A DNA stretch of 64,000 nucleotides from Actinocorallia sp. API 0066 (lineage in GTDB: Bacteria; Actinomycetota; Actinomycetes; Streptosporangiales; Streptosporangiaceae). The first letter of the stretch is position 1; every line of letters starts with the position of its first letter. The notes beneath the pieces are model-generated. The model was not told where the DNA came from, ran no database searches, and worked only from the letters and a program-made list of their open reading frames with translations. Position numbers and translations under genes: made by a program. The stretch spans positions 434,001 to 498,000 of the forward strand of contig NZ_JAJLQY010000003.1 in NCBI RefSeq assembly GCF_020991275.1, in the 5' to 3' direction. Below, piece by piece: positions 16,528 through 24,398 of this stretch.

Positions 16528-16543
16528 TGTACTTGACTATACA
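16528..16543. promoter_or_regulatory. GntR operator overlapping the -10 region
   Basis: TGTACTTGACTATACA has outer TGTA/TACA symmetry, like HutC/PhnF-type operators, and covers the TATAGT -10 element of the minus-strand promoter. Autorepression is likely. Confidence 0.45.
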
Positions 16544-16622
16544 GGTGATGACGCGCCGACGCAGGCGGTTACGGAACCGCATTCCTCCCGTTCACCCGCT
16601 GTTATTTGAACACGAAGTAAAC

Positions 16623-16688
16623 ATGAAGAGACTTCTGATCGCTGCTGTTGACGTGGCTCGCGATCACCCTGAAGTCTTCTTGTCATGA
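16623..16688 (+). CDS. Possible 21-codon leader ORF before the FAD oxidase
   Basis: An ATG at 16623 opens a 21-residue frame (starts MKRLLIAAVDVA) whose TGA overlaps the oxidase ATG as ATGA. A strong ribosome-binding site is not visible for it, nor is one visible for the oxidase itself, so coupling through this frame could explain initiation. It could also be chance. Confidence 0.3.
   Translation: MKRLLIAAVDVARDHPEVFLS
16625..16679 (+). promoter_or_regulatory. Large stem-loop in the leader of the FAD oxidase gene
   Basis: GAAGAGACTTCTGATCGC (16625-16642) can pair with GCGATCACCCTGAAGTCTTC (16660-16679) with two small bulges, enclosing a 17-base loop. The stem ends five bases before the oxidase ATG. 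It could control translation, or the DNA symmetry could be a protein site. Confidence 0.45.
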
Positions 16689-17809
16689 CAAGTTTGCGCA
16701 CCTTCCTTGATCAGGCCGACCTCGTCGTCGTGGGGGCGGGCATCGTGGGTCTCGCCCACGCCCACGCCGCCGCCGCCCGTGGTCTGTCGGTCGCCGTCGT
16801 CGAGCGGAACAGCAGGCCGCTCGGGGCGTCCGTGCGCAACTTCGGCCACGGCTGCGCCACCGCCCAGGACGGCGCGGCGCTGCGCTACGCGATGCGGGCC
16901 CGCGAGACCTGGCTCTCGCTCGCCGAACACGGCGTGCAGGCACGAGCCACCGGAACCGTCGTGGTGGCGCGCGCTGACGACGAACTCCAGGTGCTGCGCG
17001 AGTTCGCCGACCTACGCGGCCCCGAGCAGGTCGTCCTACTGGACGAGAAGGGGACGCGCGACAAGGTGACGCTCGGAGAGGGCGTCGTCGGAGGCGCCTT
17101 CCTCCCCCTGGACGTCAGGGTGAACCCCCGCCAGGCCGCGCCCGCCTTCGCCGCCGCGCTCGCCTCCCTGGGCGTCCGCTTCCACTGGTCCACCTCCGCG
17201 CACGTGGTGGAGCCCGGAGAGGTCGTGACGTCAAGGGGAGTCATCAAGGCACGGCACGTCGTCGTCGCCGTGGGCCACGACGTGGACAGGCACTTCCCTG
17301 ACCTCGCCGCGGACGCCGCCGTACAGCGCTGCTCCCTGCACATGCTCCGGGTGAGCGACCCCCACGGCCGCGTCATCGACCCCGCTGTCCTCACCGGCCT
17401 ATCGCTGCTGCGCTACGACGGCTTCGCCGCGTGCCCCTCCCTCACCGACGTGCGCGCGCGGATGGACCAGGACAGCCCCCGCCTCGTGGAAGCGGGCCTG
17501 AACCTCATGTTCACCCAGCTCCCCGACGGCGACCTCACCGTGGGCGACACCCACGCCTACGCGGGCGATGTCGCGCCCTACCGCGCCGAGGAGCTCGACG
17601 ACCTCGTGCTCGGCGAGACCGCCCGCCTCCTCGGCGCCCCGCGCCTGCGCGTCAGGGAGCGCTGGCGCGGGGTGTACGCCTCCGCGCCCGACCCGTTCCT
17701 CGTCGCCGCGCCCGCCGACGGCCTCCGGATCGTCTCGGTGACCTCCGGCATCGGCATGACCACCGCGCTCGGGCTCGCGCCCGAGGTGCTCGACGACCTC
17801 ATCCCCTAA
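16685..17809 (+). CDS. FAD-dependent amine oxidase of the phosphonate island (TIGR03364 type)
   Basis: The 374-residue protein has the DAO fold: dinucleotide motif VVVGAGIVGLAHAHAAAARG at about 14-33, a long substrate domain, and the closing FAD segment VSVTSGIGMTTALGLAPEV. It looks like the TIGR03364 glycine-oxidase-like group that often neighbours phosphonatase genes. Some members have been described as oxidising 2-aminoethylphosphonate or its N-methyl form to phosphonoacetaldehyde. That would feed the phosphonatase encoded 900 bases upstream and replace PhnW transaminase, which is absent here. The start overlaps the stop of a short leader frame; no clear Shine-Dalgarno is seen. Substrate assignment is from context. 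Confidence 0.85.
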   Translation: MTSLRTFLDQADLVVVGAGIVGLAHAHAAAARGLSVAVVERNSRPLGASVRNFGHGCATAQDGAALRYAMRARETWLSLAEHGVQARATGTVVVARADDELQVLREFADLRGPEQVVLLDEKGTRDKVTLGEGVVGGAFLPLDVRVNPRQAAPAFAAALASLGVRFHWSTSAHVVEPGEVVTSRGVIKARHVVVAVGHDVDRHFPDLAADAAVQRCSLHMLRVSDPHGRVIDPAVLTGLSLLRYDGFAACPSLTDVRARMDQDSPRLVEAGLNLMFTQLPDGDLTVGDTHAYAGDVAPYRAEELDDLVLGETARLLGAPRLRVRERWRGVYASAPDPFLVAAPADGLRIVSVTSGIGMTTALGLAPEVLDDLIP

Positions 17810-17844
17810 CCCCCTCGAAGAATCCCCCTACAGGAGAACACCCG

Positions 17845-18750
17845 ATGAAGACCCTGCTTCGGCTCACGGCCCTCATGGCCCTGCCGCTGATCGCCCTCAC
17901 CGCCTGCGGCTCGGGCGACGAGCCCGCCACCGCCGCGGGCGCCTGCCCGAACGGCAAGGTGCGGTTCGGCGTCGAGCCGTACGAGGACCCGGCCAAGCTC
18001 AAGCCCGCCTACCAGGTCCTCGCCAAGGCGCTGGAGGAGAAGCTCGACTGCCCGGTCGAACTCCAGGTCGTCGAGGACTACTCGGCGGAGGTCCTGGCGA
18101 TGCGCAACGGCCAGCTGGAGATCGCCCAGTTCGGCCCGCTCGGCTACGTCTTCGCCAGCACAAAGGCGGGCGCGGAGCCTCTCGTGTCGTTCGCCGACGG
18201 CACCGGCGCGCTCACCACATACACCGGAGGCATCTGGGTGCCTAACGACTCACCCATCAAGAGCCTGGCCGACCTCAAGGGCAAGTCCCTGGCTCTCGGC
18301 AGCCCCGGATCGACCTCAGGTGACGCGCTCCCCCGGTACGCGCTCGCCAAGGAGGGCATCGCCGAGTCCGACGTGAAGATCAACTACGCGGGCGGGCACC
18401 CCGAGGCGCTGCTCGCGCTCACCAACGGCAAGGTGGACGCCGCCCAGATCAACAGCCAGCAGCAGGCCACCGCCACGGCCGCCGGCCACTTCGACGCCTC
18501 GAAGTTCCGGCAGATCTGGAAGTCCGACCCGATCCCGAACGACCCGATCACCATCGCGTCCAACCTCGACCCCGCCTTCAAGAAGAAGGTCGCCGACGCC
18601 CTCCTCGGCCTCGACCCCGCCGACGTCGCCCAGGTCGGCGCGTTCCTCGACGTCGACCCGCCCGGCCCGCTCAAGGCCGTCACCAAGGAGACCTACCAGC
18701 CGCTGTTCGACCTCGCCGAGCAGCTCGGCCTGACCGAGAAGGACGTCTGA
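17845..18750 (+). CDS. phnD: Phosphonate ABC transporter substrate-binding lipoprotein
   Basis: The 301-residue protein has a lipoprotein signal ending LPLIALTAC and the PhnD fold: VRFGVEPYEDPAKLKPAYQVL, MRNGQLEIAQFGPLGYVFAS and the SLALGSPGSTSGDALPRYAL segment that binds the phosphonate group. AGGAGA precedes the ATG by seven bases. It follows the oxidase gene by 35 bases and precedes phnC by four. It should bind 2-aminoethylphosphonate or a related compound outside the cell. Confidence 0.92.
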   Translation: MKTLLRLTALMALPLIALTACGSGDEPATAAGACPNGKVRFGVEPYEDPAKLKPAYQVLAKALEEKLDCPVELQVVEDYSAEVLAMRNGQLEIAQFGPLGYVFASTKAGAEPLVSFADGTGALTTYTGGIWVPNDSPIKSLADLKGKSLALGSPGSTSGDALPRYALAKEGIAESDVKINYAGGHPEALLALTNGKVDAAQINSQQQATATAAGHFDASKFRQIWKSDPIPNDPITIASNLDPAFKKKVADALLGLDPADVAQVGAFLDVDPPGPLKAVTKETYQPLFDLAEQLGLTEKDV

Positions 18751-18754
18751 TCCG

Positions 18755-19465
18755 ATGACGCTCCGCGTCCGGGGGCTGCGCAAGGAGTTCGGCGGCCGCA
18801 CCGTGCTGGACGGGCTCGACCTCGACGTCGCGCCCGGCGAGTTCACCGCGGTGCTCGGCGCCAACGGGTCCGGCAAGTCGACGGCGCTGCGCTGCGTCGT
18901 CGGCCTGGAGACGCCGACGGCGGGCGAGATCGAGGTGGACGGCAGGGCGGCGATGGTCTTCCAGAAGATCCACCTGGTCGGCCGGCGCAGCGCCCTCGAC
19001 AACGTCTGCGCCGGGGCGCTCGCCAGGCTGCCGCTGCGCCGCTCGCTGAGCCCCCTGCTGTTCCCCCGGACGCTGCGCGAGGAGGCGATGGCCTGCCTGG
19101 ACAGGGTGGGCCTCGCCGACCGCGCCGCCGAGCCCGCGAGCCGCCTCTCCGGCGGCCAGCAGCAGCGGGTGGCGATCGCGCGGGCGCTGTGCCAGCGCTC
19201 GACCCTGCTCCTGGCCGACGAGCCCGTCTCCGCCCTCGACCCGAAGGCCGCCGAACAGGTGGTGGCCCTCCTGGCCGCACTCGCCCTCGACGGCCTCGCT
19301 GTCGTCGCCGTCCTGCACCAGCCGTCCCTGGCCCGCCACCACGCGGGCCGGATCGTCGGGCTCCTGGACGGCCGCCTCGACCTCGACGCACCCGCCTCGG
19401 CCGTCACCGACCACGACGTGGACCGGCTGTACGCCCCCGACCGGGCCGCCGTGCCCGCCGAGTAG
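18755..19465 (+). CDS. phnC: Phosphonate ABC transporter ATPase
   Basis: The 236-residue ATPase has Walker A GANGSGKST near residue 35, a Q-loop in MVFQKIHLVGRRSALDNV, which is the PhnC-type sequence, signature LSGGQQQR, Walker B LLLADEPVSALD and switch VVAVLHQPSLA. Gln sits two residues after the switch His, as is common in PhnC. It lies four bases after phnD and seven before phnE. It energises the importer. Confidence 0.93.
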   Translation: MTLRVRGLRKEFGGRTVLDGLDLDVAPGEFTAVLGANGSGKSTALRCVVGLETPTAGEIEVDGRAAMVFQKIHLVGRRSALDNVCAGALARLPLRRSLSPLLFPRTLREEAMACLDRVGLADRAAEPASRLSGGQQQRVAIARALCQRSTLLLADEPVSALDPKAAEQVVALLAALALDGLAVVAVLHQPSLARHHAGRIVGLLDGRLDLDAPASAVTDHDVDRLYAPDRAAVPAE

Positions 19466-19472
19466 GAAACCG

Positions 19473-20291
19473 ATGACCCTCATCCGCGAACCCGGGCCCG
19501 CGCCCGCTCCCCCGGGCCGCCGCCTCCCGTCCGCGACCGTGTGGCTGACGCTGGCGGTGTTGGCCGCCGCGCACGTCCTGGCCTGGCAGGGCACCGGCTT
19601 CTCCTTGACGGCGCTCGCGCAGGGCTGGCGGGGCATGGCCTCGTTCCTGGGCGACGCCCTGCCTCCCGACTTCGACTGGGAGACGGTCCTCCAGCCCAGC
19701 CTGAAGGCCGCCGCCGTCACGCTGTACATCGGGCTGCTGGGGACGACCCTCTCCATCCCGTTCGCTCTGGTGCTCGCCGTACTGGCCGCCCGGGTGACGG
19801 CGTACGGGACGACGTCCTATCAGGCCGCCCGGTCGCTGCTGTCCTTCCTGCGCTCGGTGCCCGACGTGGTGTTCGCGCTCATCTTCGTCACGGCGGTCGG
19901 CCTCGGGCCGTTCGCCGGGGTGCTCGCCCTCGTCGTGCACAACACGGGCGTCATGGGCAAGCTGTGGGCCGAGGCGATGGAGGAGAGCGATCCGGGGCCG
20001 CGCGAGGCGATGCGCGTCCTCGGGGCCTCCCGGCTGCAGACCGCCCTGCACGCGGTGCTCCCGACCGTCCTGCCGCAGCTCGTAGGGCTGCTGCTGTACC
20101 GGTTCGACGTGAACGTCCGCGCCTCGCTGGTGCTCGGGCTCGTCGGCGCGGGCGGCATCGGCTTCCTCATCAACCAGTCCATCAAGCTGTTCCGGTTCGA
20201 CCAGATGGCCACGCACATCCTCGTCGTGCTGGTCCTCGTGATCGCGGTGGACCAACTCTCCGCACTGATCCGCCGCCGCATCGCCCCGTGA
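19473..20291 (+). CDS. phnE: Phosphonate ABC transporter permease
   Basis: The 272-residue protein has about six membrane segments and the EAA loop EAMEESDPGPREAMRVLGASRLQ. The C-terminal GLVGAGGIGFLINQSIKLFRFDQM is typical of PhnE. It completes PhnCDE. A compact hairpin follows, but the phosphatase-superfamily gene begins 85 bases later and may still be read through. Confidence 0.92.
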   Translation: MTLIREPGPAPAPPGRRLPSATVWLTLAVLAAAHVLAWQGTGFSLTALAQGWRGMASFLGDALPPDFDWETVLQPSLKAAAVTLYIGLLGTTLSIPFALVLAVLAARVTAYGTTSYQAARSLLSFLRSVPDVVFALIFVTAVGLGPFAGVLALVVHNTGVMGKLWAEAMEESDPGPREAMRVLGASRLQTALHAVLPTVLPQLVGLLLYRFDVNVRASLVLGLVGAGGIGFLINQSIKLFRFDQMATHILVVLVLVIAVDQLSALIRRRIAP

Positions 20292-20328
20292 CTCCGGCCC
20301 GGCGGCCACGCCGGGTCGGCCTCCGGAG
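20292..20328 (+). terminator. Hairpin after phnE
   Basis: CCCGGCG-GCCA-CGCCGGG (20298-20315) is nested in CTCCGG (20292-20297) and CCGGAG (20323-20328). It may end or weaken transcription from phnE into the next gene. Confidence 0.45.
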
Positions 20329-20376
20329 AACGCATTCCGGATCCCCCCATCCGCATCGCGCACCGAAGGAACGTCC

Positions 20377-21870
20377 ATGCGCATCCGCGTACCCGCTCTC
20401 GCCGCCTCCGCCGTGCTGGCGGCGGGCGCCCTCGTGTCCGTCACCGCGCCCGCCCAGGCCGCCGCGCCCGGCAACCGGCACGTCGTTGTGTTCGGCATCG
20501 ACGGCGCCCGCTGGGACAAGATCCAGTCGCTGAACCTGCCGACGTTGGACGGCCTTGTGGCGTCCGGCTACTCCTCGCCGACCTGGCTGTACGCGAGCCC
20601 CCTCGCCCAGACGCTCTCCGGACCCGGCTGGTCCACCAACCTGACCGGGACCTGGCCCGACAAGCACAAGGTCACGAACAACACGTTCCTCCTGAACGCG
20701 CTGTCCTCGAACCCGAGCTTCCTCAACATCATCGAGTCGCACAACAGCGCGTTCCGCACCTACGCGGGCGTCGACTGGAAGCCGATCGGCGACCACATCA
20801 TCGGCCCCGGGCTCGACCGCGAGTACGTGCTCAACGGCGACGCCAACGGCTACCCGGGCGAGGACACCAAGATCCAGAACGACGCGGCCTCCTACCTGAA
20901 GAACAACGGGCCGCACGCGTCGTTCGTGTACTTCGGCGAGGTGGACATCGCAGGACACAACCACGGAGGCGCCAGCACCGCCTACGCCCAGGCGATGCAG
21001 TCCACCGACGCGCGGATCGGCGCCGTCATCAACGCGGTGAAGAGCCGCCCGACCTACGCGCAGGAGGAGTGGCTGTTCCTCGTCACCTCCGACCACGGGC
21101 ACACCGACTCCGGCGGCCACGGCGGCAACAGCAAGCTGGAGCGCGGCTCGTTCGTCATCGCGTCCGGGCCCGGCGTGCCGACCGGGACGCCCCCGGTCAA
21201 GCCCAAGAACGTCGACATCGCCGCGACGGCCCTGCACCACCTGGGCGTGCCCCGCCCGGCGCACCTCGACGGGCAGCCGCTGAACACGCCGTCCACCGAC
21301 CCGTTCGAGGCGCAGGCCCCGCTGCTCGCGCCCCGCCAGGACGAGACGGGCATCCCGGCGTCCGTGCTGGGTTGGACCAAGACGTTCCCGAGCGGCTGGA
21401 GCGTCGAGAACGGGCCGATCAGCGGCGGCGTCGCCGAGTGGCGCGGCTGGACGCTCACCAACGACGAGTTCTGGACGTCCGCCGAGGCCGGGCAGAACCG
21501 CGAGAACAACGTGCGGGCGCGCGGCGTCTTCGCGGTCGCCGACTCCGACGAGTGGGCCGACAAGTCCTTCTCCGGCACCTACAGCACCACCCTCATCTCG
21601 CCCGAGGTGAACGTCGCGGGCAAGACGACGCTGCCGATCTCGTTCATCTCGCACTACCTGCAGGAGGGCAGCCAGCGCGCGACCGTGCTCATCTCCTTCG
21701 ACGGCGGCGCCGACCAGCAGTTGCTCCAGTACAGCGCCGACGCCAGGTCGCGGCTGGTGAACCTGACGGCGACGGTCCCGGCGGGCGCGCAGCGGGCCAG
21801 GATCAAGTTCCGGCTGTCCAACGCGAACAACAACTGGTACTGGGTCGTGGACGCGCCGAAGTTCGGCTGA
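20377..21870 (+). CDS. Secreted alkaline-phosphatase-superfamily hydrolase (phosphodiesterase/nucleotide pyrophosphatase type)
   Basis: The 497-residue protein has a Sec signal ending AQAAAPG. Its N-terminal domain (35-320) carries the metal ligands of the superfamily: Asp42 in GIDGARW, a likely Thr/Ser nucleophile in AQTLSGPGWS (about 79-81), DIAGHNHG and TSDHGHTDSGGHG. A C-terminal domain of about 140 residues is beta-rich and may bind a surface or sugar. These enzymes cleave phosphate or phosphonate esters. Behind the phosphonate transporter it could release phosphate or phosphonate from outer-cell esters. A phosphonoacetate hydrolase is less likely because of the export signal. Confidence 0.85.
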   Translation: MRIRVPALAASAVLAAGALVSVTAPAQAAAPGNRHVVVFGIDGARWDKIQSLNLPTLDGLVASGYSSPTWLYASPLAQTLSGPGWSTNLTGTWPDKHKVTNNTFLLNALSSNPSFLNIIESHNSAFRTYAGVDWKPIGDHIIGPGLDREYVLNGDANGYPGEDTKIQNDAASYLKNNGPHASFVYFGEVDIAGHNHGGASTAYAQAMQSTDARIGAVINAVKSRPTYAQEEWLFLVTSDHGHTDSGGHGGNSKLERGSFVIASGPGVPTGTPPVKPKNVDIAATALHHLGVPRPAHLDGQPLNTPSTDPFEAQAPLLAPRQDETGIPASVLGWTKTFPSGWSVENGPISGGVAEWRGWTLTNDEFWTSAEAGQNRENNVRARGVFAVADSDEWADKSFSGTYSTTLISPEVNVAGKTTLPISFISHYLQEGSQRATVLISFDGGADQQLLQYSADARSRLVNLTATVPAGAQRARIKFRLSNANNNWYWVVDAPKFG

Positions 21871-21951
21871 CCCGCTGGTCAGGCGACTTCCGAACTGAGT
21901 TATCCACAGCTCGGTCAGACGCTGTTCGCCCGATCATGGCAAGCTGGGTCC

Positions 21952-22176
21952 ATGGCAGAGTCAGAGCAGGACCCGCAGTTCACCGCCGAGGGCGAAGAGG
22001 CGGCCGTCGAGGAGACCCCCGAGGAGGCCGCCAAGCGCAAGTTCCGTGAGGCGCTGGAGCGCAAGCGCAGCGCCTCGCACGGTTCGGCCGGGGGCGGGCG
22101 CGGCGGGTCGAAGATCCACGGCACCCACTCCCAGGCGGGCGGCAAGCGTACGTTCCGCCGGAAGGCCGGCGGTTGA
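21952..22176 (+). CDS. DUF5302 protein
   Basis: A 74-residue charged protein: acidic N-terminus, central AAKRKFREALERKR helix, Gly-rich basic C-terminus ending RTFRRKAGG. This is the DUF5302 pattern, an actinobacterial family of unknown role. No membrane segment is present. The ATG at 21952 is the natural family start. A hairpin ends the unit. Confidence 0.82.
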   Translation: MAESEQDPQFTAEGEEAAVEETPEEAAKRKFREALERKRSASHGSAGGGRGGSKIHGTHSQAGGKRTFRRKAGG

Positions 22177-22182
22177 CTGCCC

Positions 22183-22209
22183 GGAGGCCCCGGTTCCCCC
22201 GGGGCCTCC
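22183..22209. terminator. Hairpin after the DUF5302 gene
   Basis: GGAGGCCCCGG pairs with CCGGGGCCTCC around a 5-base loop, between convergent genes. Confidence 0.65.
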
Positions 22210-22248
22210 CCCCACCCGGCACCGACGTGTGCGGCGGTGGGGGTGGGG

Positions 22249-23019
22249 TCAGGGTGGGGGTTTGTGGCGGGGCGGTGGGCGTTCGTCGTCGGGGGCGCCG
22301 GCGATGAGGTTCTGGAGGCGGCGCATGAGGTCGTCCACGCGGGTGTAGCGCTGTTCGCGGCGGGCCGCCCTTGTCATCTTGCGGGAGCCGTTGGGGTAGA
22401 AGCGGTGCGCCCACGGCGAGGAGGGCCGGGCCAGGCGGAGCGCGCCGAACAGCGCGAAGAAGCCGAGGTAGAGGCCGACGAGGCCGAGCCACGTCCTGCC
22501 CTTGAGCAGGGCGACGACGGAGAACGCGAGGTTCGAGACGAGGATCGCCGCGATGATCCAGAGGCTGTCCTCCTCGCCCTGCCGGTCGCCGAGGCCGAAC
22601 GGGCTGAACCCGATCAGGGTGAGTCCGGTCAGCGAGATCGCGATGAACACCACCTCGACCGAGAGCCGCCCCTCCTCACTCCAGTAGACGTCCTGGAGGT
22701 GGAAGACGAGCGCGAACTCGTCCAGCACCAGCGCCGTCCCGACCCCAAAAACCGCCGCCGCGACCGCGGCCCACCCCGACTCCGGGTCCGTCACCGCGAG
22801 CCCCGTGACGCCGCCGACGCACATGAACGCCACCCCGAACACCACGTGGTGGATGTGCGCCCCACCGGGCGTCACGTCGCGGAACCACCACCGCACGTCC
22901 GCCCGGATCAGCCGCACACTCACCCTGATGAACAGGAACCCGCAGATGAACGCCACAAAAAAGCAGAACAGCCGCAGCTTGCCCGCGTCGAGAACGTCCT
23001 GCCGGAACCAGTGCTCCAT
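22249..23019 (-). CDS. Integral membrane protein of unknown function
   Basis: The 256-residue protein has about six membrane segments (LFCFFVAFICGFLFIRV, HHVVFGVAFMCVGGVTGL, and four more), with a His-rich loop GGAHIHHVVFG and a basic cytoplasmic tail (RKMTRAARREQRY, ending in PPPRHKPPP). It resembles a family of uncharacterised actinobacterial membrane proteins; I cannot assign a function. The ATG at 23019 is used; a longer frame upstream is Cys/Gly-rich shadow sequence. Confidence 0.75.
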   Translation of the reverse strand: MEHWFRQDVLDAGKLRLFCFFVAFICGFLFIRVSVRLIRADVRWWFRDVTPGGAHIHHVVFGVAFMCVGGVTGLAVTDPESGWAAVAAAVFGVGTALVLDEFALVFHLQDVYWSEEGRLSVEVVFIAISLTGLTLIGFSPFGLGDRQGEEDSLWIIAAILVSNLAFSVVALLKGRTWLGLVGLYLGFFALFGALRLARPSSPWAHRFYPNGSRKMTRAARREQRYTRVDDLMRRLQNLIAGAPDDERPPPRHKPPP

Positions 23020-23326
23020 CGCCGCCCCACCCTGAGATCCCCCGTCTCCGCTCCCTACCCCGGCACACCCCCGAACTCCCCCACCAACACCACACCCCAC
23101 ACACCCATCAAGGCACGAGCACCAGCAGACGGGGACGCCACACGACGCGAGCGCCACAAGACACCAACCCCAGAGCCACGGACGTCAGGGACACGGATGT
23201 CAGGCAACGCGGATGTCAGGCAACGCGGACGTCGGACGGCGCGGATGTCGGACGGCGCGGACGTCGGACGGCGCGGACGTCGGACGGCGCGGACGTCGTG
23301 AGACACCGGTCTTGGTGAGGCGGGTG
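23020..23326. other. Intergenic region with a tandem repeat
   Basis: No gene is seen in these 307 bases. The right half holds a 16-bp tandem repeat listed separately; the left half is C-rich and contains the leader of the minus-strand membrane protein gene. Confidence 0.7.
23179..23298. repeat. 16-bp tandem repeat (minisatellite), about 7.5 copies
   Basis: The unit is CGGAYGTCRGRCRRCG. The first copy has 15 bases; the following six have 16, and a partial copy ends the array. Copies 2-3 share one variant (CGGATGTCAGGCAACG) and copies 4-7 another (CGGACGTCGGACGGCG, with one C-to-T change). The 16-base period excludes coding use. It may vary in copy number between strains. Confidence 0.85.
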
Positions 23327-23950
23327 TCAGGGGGTGCGGTGGGGTTGGCGGCGGAGCCAGAGGAGGCCGAGGACGGGGAGGACGAGGGGGATGTAGCCGT
23401 AGCCGGAGCCGAAGCCGGACCAGACGGTGGCGTCGGGGAAGGCGGCGGGGTCGAGCAGGCTGAAGAGCCCGATGGCGAGGACCCCGGCGAGTTCCACGCC
23501 GATCGCGCCGTAGGCGACGGCGCGGCGGGAGCTCCACAGGGCCACGGTGGCGAGCAGGTAGATCGCGGCGGCCAGCGCCGACAACAGGTAGGCGACGGGC
23601 GCCTCGTCGAAGCGCGTCGCGAGCTGCACGCCCGACCGCGCGCCCGCGGCGAGCGTGAAGATCGCGTAGACCGCGACCAACGCCCGACCCGGCCCCGACG
23701 CCAACTCACGGCGCGGCTCCGCGCCCCGCCGCCGGTCCACCGCGTCCGCTGGCCCTGAATCCGGGGTCCGCGACACGTCCGCTGACTGCGGCGTGCCTTG
23801 AGCCTGCCCCGCATCCGGCGTTCGCGGCACATCCGCTCGCCCTGAGTCCGGCGTTCGCGACGCGTCCACTGGCCCCGAGTCCGGGGTTCGGGGTGCGTTC
23901 GCGGGGCGGGGTGGGTCCTGGGGCTGTTCTGGGTTGGAGGGGTCAGGCAC
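23327..23950 (-). CDS. Membrane protein with repetitive Pro-rich N-terminus
   Basis: The 207-residue protein starts with an 85-residue low-complexity tail containing repeats of the form RTPDSGPADA (four to five copies), then a basic stretch and four membrane segments (ALVAVYAIFTLAAGA, VAYLLSALAAAIYLLATVAL, VAYGAIGVELAGVLAIGLFSLL, YIPLVLPVLGLLWL). The GTG start overlaps the end of the upstream membrane protein gene by eight bases, so the two are co-expressed. The function is unknown. The coding repeats may be recent expansions. Confidence 0.72.
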   Translation of the reverse strand: MPDPSNPEQPQDPPRPANAPRTPDSGPVDASRTPDSGRADVPRTPDAGQAQGTPQSADVSRTPDSGPADAVDRRRGAEPRRELASGPGRALVAVYAIFTLAAGARSGVQLATRFDEAPVAYLLSALAAAIYLLATVALWSSRRAVAYGAIGVELAGVLAIGLFSLLDPAAFPDATVWSGFGSGYGYIPLVLPVLGLLWLRRQPHRTP

Positions 23951-24308
23951 CGGTGGGGCTCCACAGTTCGAGCATGCGGAGGATCATGACGGGGACGGCG
24001 AGGCTGGTGACGGCGGCGGCGACGGTTCCCCACTTGCTGCGCTCGCCCACGGCGAGGAAGGCGCCGATGGGCAGCAGGATCAGGGAGGCGGCCAGGTAGC
24101 CGATGAACGTGGCGCGTTCGGCCGGGTCGTGGCCGCCCGCGAGTTGCACCGTGGCGACGACGGCCTGACCGACAAGTCCGAGTTCGACAATGGCCATCGC
24201 CAGCAGGTGCACCGCCTGGATGGACTTGTCCCACCGCGAGAGGAGCAGGAACCACACCGCGACAGCGAGGGACACGGCCATGAGCGTCCCCGCCAGCCAC
24301 CCGACCAT
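23943..24308 (-). CDS. Small integral membrane protein
   Basis: A 121-residue protein with four membrane segments (MVGWLAGTLMAVSLAVAVWFLLL..., AMAIVELGLVGQAVVATVQL, ATFIGYLAASLILLPIGAFLAV, GTVAAAVTSLAVPVMILRML). GGGGAG precedes the ATG by six bases. It resembles small actinobacterial membrane proteins without known role. It forms a two-gene unit with the next membrane protein. Confidence 0.75.
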   Translation of the reverse strand: MVGWLAGTLMAVSLAVAVWFLLLSRWDKSIQAVHLLAMAIVELGLVGQAVVATVQLAGGHDPAERATFIGYLAASLILLPIGAFLAVGERSKWGTVAAAVTSLAVPVMILRMLELWSPTGA

Positions 24309-24398
24309 GCCGTTCTCCCCTTTCGCGCCTTTCGCCTCCAGCGGCAACCACCGTACCGCCGCCCCACCCGCCCCCGCGCCCACCCCGGCCCTACGGGG

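Noticed and set aside
16685-16760. Frameshift or broken start of the FAD oxidase
   Set aside because: The dinucleotide-binding motif begins about 14 residues after the ATG, as normal, so the gene is intact despite the missing ribosome-binding site.
23179-23298. CRISPR array
   Set aside because: Repeats are directly adjacent 16-base units without spacers.
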